NCBI RefSeq assembly: GCF_029227915.1
Contig: NC_079883.1
Location: 8,308,001 to 8,372,000, forward strand
Reading direction: 5' to 3'
DNA length: 64,000 nucleotides
Source of the DNA: Hydractinia symbiolongicarpus
Lineage: Eukaryota > Cnidaria > Hydrozoa > Anthoathecata > Hydractiniidae
This document shows, piece by piece, positions 53,982 through 64,000 of the stretch. A model generated the notes under the pieces. That model saw only the letters and a program-made list of their open reading frames with translations. It did no database searches and was not told where the DNA came from. Position 1 is the first letter of the stretch; every line of letters starts with the position of its first letter. Made by a program: the position numbers and the translations under genes.

Positions 53982-54560
53982 ATGCTTATGACTTCGCCCC
54001 ATCGTCATTTTGGCTTGCGCATTCGTTTTACTTACGACAGAATTCTTCGTGTTTGTAGCCATGAAAGAAAGGGACTTCTGTGAGTGAATTTTTTTACTGT
54101 GGTCTAATAAAAAAGTCGAAACGCAGTGCCCAATATATGAATTGCTCCTAATAGCCGGAAACAGGCCGTGTCGATGATGTAGGCCGACATACGCAACGCA
54201 AACCAAAGAACGCTTTATGAAAATCCTAACACGAGCGCGGAAGAAGCCCAAATTAACAGACTAGATGTAATGCTGAAGACCTCAAACTCCAGCAGCTTCT
54301 CTTGCAGACTATTGCGTCGTACTACAAATAAAAATTAACATGCTTTCGCATAGTCGCGGCACCCAAAACGGACATTATACGATGTACAGAAACACACATT
54401 TCTGTTTTCGCGCCAAATCAATTCCCGGGAGTGGTACTTTTACGTCCGCATACTTCGCACCGTCTTAAATTATATCTCATTTACACGGTAATGTTTAGTA
54501 TACTTCTACTGTGATAACAAGCATCGTTTATCGTTGGATTGTTGTAAGAAAACATTAAAA

Positions 54561-55112
54561 ATGAGTGAAGCAGCTTCTCCAAAGAAAATCGCACCCAAGA
54601 AGAAACCTGCTGCAAAGAAGACAGCTGATCACCCTAAATATGTGGACATGATCAAGGCTGCTATCGCTACCCTAAAGGAACGCGGTGGTTCATCTCGCCA
54701 AGCTATTACAAAATATATTCATGCAAATTACAAAGTTGCTGAAAACTCAGATCATCATCTGAAAATGGCTCTTAAACGAGGAGTAACATCAGGCGATTTG
54801 ATTCAAACTAAAGGCACTGGTGCTTCTGGATCATTCAAGCTAGGTCAGGTAAAAAAAGAAAAACCTAAGAAAAAGGCCGCAGCAAAAAAGCCAACGGCAA
54901 AGAAGCCTACTGCAAAGAAAAGTACACCAAAAAAGAAGCCAGCAAAGAAGAGCACGCCAAAGAAAGCAGCAAAGAAGCCTGCCACAAAGAAAGCCTCGGC
55001 TAAGAAACCAGCAGCTAAGAAACCCACAAAGAAGCCTGTTGCTAAAAAACCTGCAGCAAAGAAGGTCAAAAAGACTCCCAAAAAGGCAGCAAAGAAGACC
55101 GCAAAAAAATAA
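54561..55112 (+). CDS. H1: Linker histone H1 (unit 10)
   Basis: 183 aa, identical. Stem-loop at 55145-55160. Confidence 0.96.
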   Translation: MSEAASPKKIAPKKKPAAKKTADHPKYVDMIKAAIATLKERGGSSRQAITKYIHANYKVAENSDHHLKMALKRGVTSGDLIQTKGTGASGSFKLGQVKKEKPKKKAAAKKPTAKKPTAKKSTPKKKPAKKSTPKKAAKKPATKKASAKKPAAKKPTKKPVAKKPAAKKVKKTPKKAAKKTAKK

Positions 55113-55473
55113 TTTGTGTGTATCTGGCTATTACATTAACAAACGGCTATTTTTATAGCCACACATTTACAAAAAAACATTATCTTGGTACAAAGTTAAA
55201 CTTGTTTAAGTCACTTAAACAGTTAAAAAAGAGTAAATTTAAGATTAGATTCCCTAAGTTTAAGTATTTTCGTTTTTAAATTTCTTATTTTCTTGCTTTT
55301 ACTTTTCTTGCCCTTCATATTTTTAACATTGTCAAACTTTATGTAGCATAAAATTTTTATGTAGCATAAAATTTAAACAGAAAGCAGGACAAAGTTTGAT
55401 ATAAAAAGCTAGCCGTAATATTTTTTATGGATGTGTGGCTATAAAAATAGCCGTTTTTTGTTTGGTAAGATGC

Positions 55474-55887
<414 letters not shown>

Positions 55888-56365
55888 TTAAGAAGTCGAT
55901 GTAGTACGGATACACAAGACGGTCTAAAATGCACTATCGCGCCAAAGTTTTATTTCTCATATTGATTGACAGCTAAGGTTCAAAACAAACCATTTGATTG
56001 GTGCTAAGAAAGTAATTTCTGATTGGCTGCATAATGACATTACGCTCATTACTTTAACATTTTTATAAAATCTGTGTTTTTTGGCTACGGGAAAACGGCT
56101 GTATCTTCTGATACACAAAAGCTTTTGACTTTTTTTTTTTTTAGTAAGTAGCAGAAGGTTTGGCGAATTCCAACGATGCCAAATTTATTGCCTTACTGAA
56201 ACATTAAGACCACGAATTTTTAAAAAAACTACAGTTTTACTTAAAAAAATGTACAAAATGTTCGGAACATTTTGTAATGACGCAACTCTATTGGTTAATT
56301 AGGGTGTTTCCACGAGCAGTAGGTAATTTTATGGCCTCTTTTTAAAGCTGTCTGAATTCTGTTAA

Positions 56366-56722
<357 letters not shown>

Positions 56723-56746
56723 GCGTTGTCATTGCTCAACAAAAAC

Positions 56747-56761
56747 GGCTATTTTATAGCC
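56747..56761 (+). terminator. H4 stem-loop with 3-nt loop (unit 10)
   Basis: GGCTAT-TTT-ATAGCC. Every other stem-loop in the window has four T in the loop. If real, SLBP binding could be affected. It is the first difference of the diverged patch that follows. Confidence 0.85.
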
Positions 56762-56965
56762 ACAAATCTTTTAAAACATTACTTTGTCGCACGCTTACCA
56801 AATTACACAATGTGTAAAAGACTTCTTCACAGTTTACATCTTATTGCTATACGATATATGTCATACTATGCACAAAAAACAATACTTTAGCCATGTTTGT
56901 AGGGTTACTACTTTGCACTATGGGAGCTGTTTCCGTGAACATTGCCCTTGGGGCTTAAGTAAACA
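56751..56965. other. Diverged patch in H4-H2B spacer (unit 10)
   Basis: Recognisably the same spacer as 4841-5055 but with many single-base insertions, deletions and substitutions and one deletion of about 20 bp. Sequence on either side is identical to other units. The distance from stem-loop start to the TGTACTTG hairpin is still 219 bp, so the indels cancel. The 14-bp palindrome is destroyed. The reading frame opened here (56784-57014) is not supported as a gene. Confidence 0.85.
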
Positions 56966-57182
56966 TGTACTTGTCTTTTCTGCAAGTACAGCTAATAATA
57001 CGTATGAAAAGTGAAGCTAATCCACACACACATGGGGAAGTATTTTAAATGTAGGCTAGTGTTCTTAAGCACATTATTTAGAAGTTTTATTAACTTCGGT
57101 TAACTTGTAGTGACGCCAAGTAAATGTTTTTTTAAAGATGTGTGGTCTTAAAAAAGACCGTTTGTGTTTGGTAGACGTTGGT

Positions 57183-57587
57183 TTACTTGCTGCTTGTGTA
57201 TTTTGTGACGGCTTTTGTTCCTTCACTGACTGCGTGTTTTGCAAGTTCTCCAGGCAAGAGAAGACGTACTGCGGTTTGAATTTCACGAGAAGAGATGGTC
57301 GACTTTTTGTTTTGAAGAGCCAAACGCGAAGCTTCGGAAGCAATGCGCTCAAAGATGTCGTTGACAAATGAGTTCATGATGCTCATAGCTTTGCTTGAAA
57401 CTCCGACATCTGGGTGAACTTGTTTCAAAACATTGTAGATGTAAATAGCATAACTTTCCTTTCTCTTTCTCTTGCGTTTCTTTTCACCAGTTCCACCAAT
57501 CTTTCCTCCTTTTTTGCCGGCTCTTTTTTCACCTTTCTTGGCTACTTTAGGTGCCTGTTTTCCTCCTTTAGCTGCTGCGTCAGACAT
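57183..57587 (-). CDS. H2B: Histone H2B (unit 10)
   Basis: Intact 134 aa. Stem-loop at 57144-57159, outside the diverged patch. Confidence 0.98.
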   Translation of the reverse strand: MSDAAAKGGKQAPKVAKKGEKRAGKKGGKIGGTGEKKRKRKRKESYAIYIYNVLKQVHPDVGVSSKAMSIMNSFVNDIFERIASEASRLALQNKKSTISSREIQTAVRLLLPGELAKHAVSEGTKAVTKYTSSK

Positions 57588-57871
57588 GGTTAAAAATTTT
57601 TGCTACTTAACTTGTAAATAAGCATTAAACTGCAAGTCAAAACTTTTTGTTTATAAGTAAAAAAATCGGATCGAATTCGATCCGAAAACGCCGATACGCA
57701 ATTTAATTGGTTAAAAAAAAAATCTTTTGTTTAATACTTAATTATGATTGGTTAAAAAAACATGATTTCGATCCTATTTTTATGATGAAAAAACGAGTAA
57801 AGTTTATTTCGTTAACACTTACGTTAAATATTCGTACGTTTTTGTATTAACTTACAAATCAAATCGCAGTT

Positions 57872-58252
57872 ATGTCTGGACGTGGAAAAGGTGGAAAAGC
57901 TAAGGCTAAAGCCAAGACAAGATCCTCAAGAGCTGGACTTCAATTTCCAGTCGGTAGAGTGCATAGATTCCTTCGTAGAGGGCACTATGCTAACCGAATT
58001 GGATCTGGAGCACCAGTTTACTTAGCAGCCGTCTTGGAATATTTATCTGCTGAGATATTGGAGTTGGCTGGTAACGCAGCAAGAGACAACAAAAAAGCTA
58101 GGATTATTCCAAGACATTTACAATTGGCTGTTCGTAATGATGAAGAATTAAACAAACTTTTGAGCGGTGTAACCATTGCAGCTGGTGGTGTTTTGCCAAA
58201 CATTCAAGCTGTCTTACTCCCAAAGAAGAACGACAAAGGACAGAAGAAGTAA
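57872..58252 (+). CDS. H2A: Histone H2A (unit 11)
   Basis: Intact, identical protein. Stem-loop at 58275-58290. Confidence 0.98.
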   Translation: MSGRGKGGKAKAKAKTRSSRAGLQFPVGRVHRFLRRGHYANRIGSGAPVYLAAVLEYLSAEILELAGNAARDNKKARIIPRHLQLAVRNDEELNKLLSGVTIAAGGVLPNIQAVLLPKKNDKGQKK

Positions 58253-58449
58253 ACCGCTACACTCAGAAAACAACGGCTATTTTTATAGCCACACATCTTT
58301 AAAAAAACATTGTTTTTTTCACAAAACTATAACCTTAAAGTCTAATAGATAATCCATGCATACGCCTTGTCCTAAGTAACTCAAAGAAATTAAATAAAAA
58401 AATTTGATCACAACGTCAAAATAAATTGCACGTATTTGCACCTACTAAT

Positions 58450-58568
58450 GTCTACGGCCATACCACGATGAACACACCCGTTCTCGTCTGATCACGGAAG
58501 TTAAGCATCGTCGGGCCGGGATAGTACTTGGATGGGGGACCGCCTGGGAACTCCCGGTGTCGTAGGCT
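58450..58568 (+). rRNA. 5S rRNA: 5S rRNA (unit 11)
   Basis: 119 nt, same as the first copy by eye. Confidence 0.96.
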
Positions 58569-58897
58569 TTTCATTTTCATTTGCTGTGATATATTTCTTG
58601 TTATAACAATTAAGGAACGTGGCGGTTGTTGAAAGTGTTTCCTATGACATTTTCCTACGACATTTTCAGGTGATAGTACGAGAAAAAAGAGCTTTCAAAT
58701 GCATACAAACTCGATCTATTGCCGATCATCCAATAACCCTGACGGAATGGCAAATAAAATAAAATTCCGCCGCCTTCCGAGGACTTATATCGCAATCACG
58801 TTTCGTAACAGCCAAGCGAGGTTTTACCTTAGCGTTTAAGTCACCACCGACATTTGGCCGCGCAACTTTTCTAAGCTCATTCATTTTGACTTAAGGA

Positions 58898-59061
58898 GGG
58901 GGCGAGCGCGGACGCAGGCCCCCACTACCAGAAATTGTACGGTCGAGTTACTGACGTTTGCAGTAATCGCAGAGGTCAGCCCAAGCGTAGTGCAATGCAA
59001 GAGCCTCACTCTGGAAGAAAACCCTCATTGATCAGTCTTTACTTCCCCGTCAGGTAAGTAT
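58898..59061 (-). ncRNA. U1: U1 snRNA (unit 11)
   Basis: 5' end at 59061; same as the first copy by eye. Confidence 0.95.
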
Positions 59062-59250
59062 GAGTTGGAACTGCACCGTAGCATGAGGGTACCCTTCAAA
59101 GTTTGTTAATGCTTGTGGCTTGAGTGTGTTATAAACTGCCGTGTCGCGGGGCATAGGCTGTATTCTCCCCCAGTGTACGCGTTTTGTTCCCGCCGTAGAC
59201 TATGCAGAGTGCCGTCGGAAAGAGGACTGCTATTATTCTTTTATTGCTTA

Positions 59251-59438
59251 TGTGGGCCGCCATCGGTAATAGTGCAACACCAAGGCAACCCGTGGTCACG
59301 GCGTGAATGAATCCACCTCCATGACCCAAGGCCAAAAATCAGATTAATATACTGACCATTCAGAGAATGGCCTACCAGATATTAAACTGATAAGAACAGA
59401 TACTACACTTGATCTTAGCCATTAGGCCGAGAAGCGAT
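59251..59438 (-). ncRNA. U2: U2 snRNA (unit 11)
   Basis: 5' end at 59438; same as the first copy by eye. Confidence 0.95.
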
Positions 59439-59760
59439 AAAGAACAAGCGTTGCCATGATAGGCATCGTCCACACACCGTAACTGCTTGTGGAGCATGTC
59501 ACGTTACTGTAAAGCTTACAACTGTCACCGCGTACGGATGGACGGCGACATAGTAAAAATCACGGCTGTTGATTTAGCCGTAGGATGGAGAGCGACTGTA
59601 GCGAGTGGATGGTAACTTACATGAATGCTAACAAAGGCGACGATACTAAGTGCGTGATATTACTTTCCAATATGTCTGCGTACATTCCGTTTATCAACGC
59701 ATTACGCCAGAACGTGCGCGCGCGTTACACAGTAGACCATGCAGCCGAAATGCGACAGTG

Positions 59761-59833
59761 CGACCCTGCCAGGAGTCGAACCTGGAATCCCCTGATTCGT
59801 AGTCAGATGCCTTATCCATTGGGCCACAGGGCC
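59761..59833 (-). tRNA. tRNA-Arg(ACG): tRNA-Arg(ACG) (unit 11)
   Basis: Standard 73-nt copy. Confidence 0.96.
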
Positions 59834-60412
59834 ATGCTTATGACTTCGCCCCATCGTCATTTTGGCTTGCGCATTCGTTTTACTTACGACAGAATTCTTC
59901 GTGTTTGTAGCCATGAAAGAAAGGGACTTCTGTGAGTGAATTTTTTTACTGTGGTCTAATAAAAAAGTCGAAACGCAGTGCCCAATATATGAATTGCTCC
60001 TAATAGCCGGAAACAGGCCGTGTCGATGATGTAGGCCGACATACGCAACGCAAACCAAAGAACGCTTTATGAAAATCCTAACACGAGCGCGGAAGAAGCC
60101 CAAATTAACAGACTAGATGTAATGCTGAAGACCTCAAACTCCAGCAGCTTCTCTTGCAGACTATTGCGTCGTACTACAAATAAAAATTAACATGCTTTCG
60201 CATAGTCGCGGCACCCAAAACGGACATTATACGATGTACAGAAACACACATTTCTGTTTTCGCGCCAAATCAATTCCCGGGAGTGGTACTTTTACGTCCG
60301 CATACTTCGCACCGTCTTAAATTATATCTCATTTACACGGTAATGTTTAGTATACTTCTACTGTGATAACAAGCATCGTTTATCGTTGGATTGTTGTAAG
60401 AAAACATTAAAA

Positions 60413-60964
60413 ATGAGTGAAGCAGCTTCTCCAAAGAAAATCGCACCCAAGAAGAAACCTGCTGCAAAGAAGACAGCTGATCACCCTAAATATGTGGACA
60501 TGATCAAGGCTGCTATCGCTACCCTAAAGGAACGCGGTGGTTCATCTCGCCAAGCTATTACAAAATATATTCATGCAAATTACAAAGTTGCTGAAAACTC
60601 AGATCATCATCTGAAAATGGCTCTTAAACGAGGAGTAACATCAGGCGATTTGATTCAAACTAAAGGCACTGGTGCTTCTGGATCATTCAAGCTAGGTCAG
60701 GTAAAAAAAGAAAAACCTAAGAAAAAGGCCGCAGCAAAAAAGCCAACGGCAAAGAAGCCTACTGCAAAGAAAAGTACACCAAAAAAGAAGCCAGCAAAGA
60801 AGAGCACGCCAAAGAAAGCAGCAAAGAAGCCTGCCACAAAGAAAGCCTCGGCTAAGAAACCAGCAGCTAAGAAACCCACAAAGAAGCCTGTTGCTAAAAA
60901 ACCTGCAGCAAAGAAGGTCAAAAAGACTCCCAAAAAGGCAGCAAAGAAGACCGCAAAAAAATAA
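60413..60964 (+). CDS. H1: Linker histone H1 (unit 11)
   Basis: 183 aa, identical. Stem-loop at 60997-61012. Confidence 0.96.
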   Translation: MSEAASPKKIAPKKKPAAKKTADHPKYVDMIKAAIATLKERGGSSRQAITKYIHANYKVAENSDHHLKMALKRGVTSGDLIQTKGTGASGSFKLGQVKKEKPKKKAAAKKPTAKKPTAKKSTPKKKPAKKSTPKKAAKKPATKKASAKKPAAKKPTKKPVAKKPAAKKVKKTPKKAAKKTAKK

Positions 60965-61325
60965 TTTGTGTGTATCTGGCTATTACATTAACAAACGGCT
61001 ATTTTTATAGCCACACATTTACAAAAAAACATTATCTTGGTACAAAGTTAAACTTGTTTAAGTCACTTAAACAGTTAAAAAAGAGTAAATTTAAGATTAG
61101 ATTCCCTAAGTTTAAGTATTTTCGTTTTTAAATTTCTTATTTTCTTGCTTTTACTTTTCTTGCCCTTCATATTTTTAACATTGTCAAACTTTATGTAGCA
61201 TAAAATTTTTATGTAGCATAAAATTTAAACAGAAAGCAGGACAAAGTTTGATATAAAAAGCTAGCCGTAATATTTTTTATGGATGTGTGGCTATAAAAAT
61301 AGCCGTTTTTTGTTTGGTAAGATGC

Positions 61326-61739
<414 letters not shown>

Positions 61740-62217
61740 TTAAGAAGTCGATGTAGTACGGATACACAAGACGGTCTAAAATGCACTATCGCGCCAAAGT
61801 TTTATTTCTCATATTGATTGACAGCTAAGGTTCAAAACAAACCATTTGATTGGTGCTAAGAAAGTAATTTCTGATTGGCTGCATAATGACATTACGCTCA
61901 TTACTTTAACATTTTTATAAAATCTGTGTTTTTTGGCTACGGGAAAACGGCTGTATCTTCTGATACACAAAAGCTTTTGACTTTTTTTTTTTTTAGTAAG
62001 TAGCAGAAGGTTTGGCGAATTCCAACGATGCCAAATTTATTGCCTTACTGAAACATTAAGACCACGAATTTTTAAAAAAACTACAGTTTTACTTAAAAAA
62101 ATGTACAAAATGTTCGGAACATTTTGTAATGACGCAACTCTATTGGTTAATTAGGGTGTTTCCACGAGCAGTAGGTAATTTTATGGCCTCTTTTTAAAGC
62201 TGTCTGAATTCTGTTAA

Positions 62218-62574
<357 letters not shown>

Positions 62575-63034
62575 GCGTTGTCATTGCTCAACAAAAACGG
62601 CTATTTTTATAGCCACAAATCTTTTAAAACATTACTTTGTGCACGCTTCCAAATTACACAATGTGTAAAGTCTTGTCACAGTTACATTTATTGCTATACG
62701 ATACTATGTCATATATGACACAAAAAAAATTTAGAAATACTTTGTAGGGTTAATTTGCCTGGGAGTGTTTCCGTGAAAAGCTGGGTTAAGTTAAATGTAA
62801 GCAATAACATGGATCAATGTACTTGTCTTTTCTGCAAGTACAGCTAATAATACGTATGAAAAGTGAAGCTAATCCACACACACATGGGGAAGTATTTTAA
62901 ATGTAGGCTAGTGTTCTTAAGCACATTATTTAGAAGTTTTATTAACTTCGGTTAACTTGTAGTGACGCCAAGTAAATGTTTTTTTAAAGATGTGTGGTCT
63001 TAAAAAAGACCGTTTGTGTTTGGTAGACGTTGGT

Positions 63035-63439
63035 TTACTTGCTGCTTGTGTATTTTGTGACGGCTTTTGTTCCTTCACTGACTGCGTGTTTTGCAAGTTC
63101 TCCAGGCAAGAGAAGACGTACTGCGGTTTGAATTTCACGAGAAGAGATGGTCGACTTTTTGTTTTGAAGAGCCAAACGCGAAGCTTCGGAAGCAATGCGC
63201 TCAAAGATGTCGTTGACAAATGAGTTCATGATGCTCATAGCTTTGCTTGAAACTCCGACATCTGGGTGAACTTGTTTCAAAACATTGTAGATGTAAATAG
63301 CATAACTTTCCTTTCTCTTTCTCTTGCGTTTCTTTTCACCAGTTCCACCAATCTTTCCTCCTTTTTTGCCGGCTCTTTTTTCACCTTTCTTGGCTACTTT
63401 AGGTGCCTGTTTTCCTCCTTTAGCTGCTGCGTCAGACAT
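63035..63439 (-). CDS. H2B: Histone H2B (unit 11)
   Basis: Intact 134 aa. Stem-loop at 62996-63011. Confidence 0.98.
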   Translation of the reverse strand: MSDAAAKGGKQAPKVAKKGEKRAGKKGGKIGGTGEKKRKRKRKESYAIYIYNVLKQVHPDVGVSSKAMSIMNSFVNDIFERIASEASRLALQNKKSTISSREIQTAVRLLLPGELAKHAVSEGTKAVTKYTSSK

Positions 63440-63723
63440 GGTTAAAAATTTTTGCTACTTAACTTGTAAATAAGCATTAAACTGCAAGTCAAAACTTTTT
63501 GTTTATAAGTAAAAAAATCGGATCGAATTCGATCCGAAAACGCCGATACGCAATTTAATTGGTTAAAAAAAAAATCTTTTGTTTAATACTTAATTATGAT
63601 TGGTTAAAAAAACATGATTTCGATCCTATTTTTATGATGAAAAAACGAGTAAAGTTTATTTCGTTAACACTTACGTTAAATATTCGTACGTTTTTGTATT
63701 AACTTACAAATCAAATCGCAGTT

Positions 63724-64000
63724 ATGTCTGGACGTGGAAAAGGTGGAAAAGCTAAGGCTAAAGCCAAGACAAGATCCTCAAGAGCTGGACTTCAATTTCC
63801 AGTCGGTAGAGTGCATAGATTCCTTCGTAGAGGGCACTATGCTAACCGAATTGGATCTGGAGCACCAGTTTACTTAGCAGCCGTCTTGGAATATTTATCT
63901 GCTGAGATATTGGAGTTGGCTGGTAACGCAGCAAGAGACAACAAAAAAGCTAGGATTATTCCAAGACATTTACAATTGGCTGTTCGTAATGATGAAGAAT
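63724..64000 (+). CDS. H2A: Histone H2A, 3' end cut by window (unit 12)
   Basis: First 92 codons of a further H2A copy, identical so far, showing that the array continues to the right. Confidence 0.97.
   Translation, partial: MSGRGKGGKAKAKAKTRSSRAGLQFPVGRVHRFLRRGHYANRIGSGAPVYLAAVLEYLSAEILELAGNAARDNKKARIIPRHLQLAVRNDEE

Noticed and set aside
56784-57014. 76-codon frame unique to unit 10
   Set aside because: It exists only because of the diverged patch in a 3' spacer; no domain and absent from all other units.

Overview
This window is part of a eukaryotic (metazoan) tandem array. A unit of about 5,852 bp repeats head to tail about eleven times, with a 109-bp head and a partial twelfth unit at the right edge. 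Each unit carries one gene for each of the five replication-dependent histones (H2A, H1, H3, H4, H2B), one 5S rRNA gene, one U1 snRNA gene, one U2 snRNA gene and one tRNA-Arg(ACG) gene. The histone genes have no introns, and each ends in the metazoan histone 3' stem-loop. The proteins are clearly animal histones. Residue choices such as [11 protein letters not shown] in H2A and [11 protein letters not shown] in H2B, with the AT-rich spacers, suggest a non-bilaterian such as a cnidarian, but the phylum is an inference.

Layout of a unit, using the first copy: H2A (+, 110-490), 5S rRNA (+, 688-806), U1 (-, 1136-1299), U2 (-, 1489-1676), tRNA-Arg (-, 1999-2071), H1 (+, 2651-3202), H3 (-, 3564-3974), H4 (+, 4501-4812), H2B (-, 5273-5679), then the next H2A at 5964. 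H3/H4 and H2B/H2A are divergent pairs sharing promoters. H1/H3 and H4/H2B converge. The ncRNA block sits between H2A and H1. H2A starts lie at 110, 5964, 11816, 17668, 23527, 28613, 34465, 40316, 46168, 52020, 57872 and 63724.

The unit combines three gene classes: Pol II replication-dependent histone mRNAs, Pol II Sm-class snRNAs, and Pol III 5S and tRNA. All are high-dosage products for chromatin, splicing and translation. Visible control elements include E2F-type sites upstream of H1 and between H3 and H4, an AAACACA box upstream of H1, CCAAT motifs, a GATCC/TATA-like pair upstream of H2A, and a shared PSE-like element about 41-57 bp upstream of both U1 and U2.

Units are nearly identical, so the exceptions stand out: a 2-bp frameshift in the first H2B; many homopolymer indels in unit 4 (17668-23526); a frameshifted H2A at 23527 next to a 500-N gap that should be about 1,267 bp and hides 5S, U1 and U2; a 5S deletion and H1 P159L in unit 7; and a strongly diverged 215-bp patch after H4 in unit 10 (56751-56965). 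Several of these look like assembly or consensus errors rather than biology.
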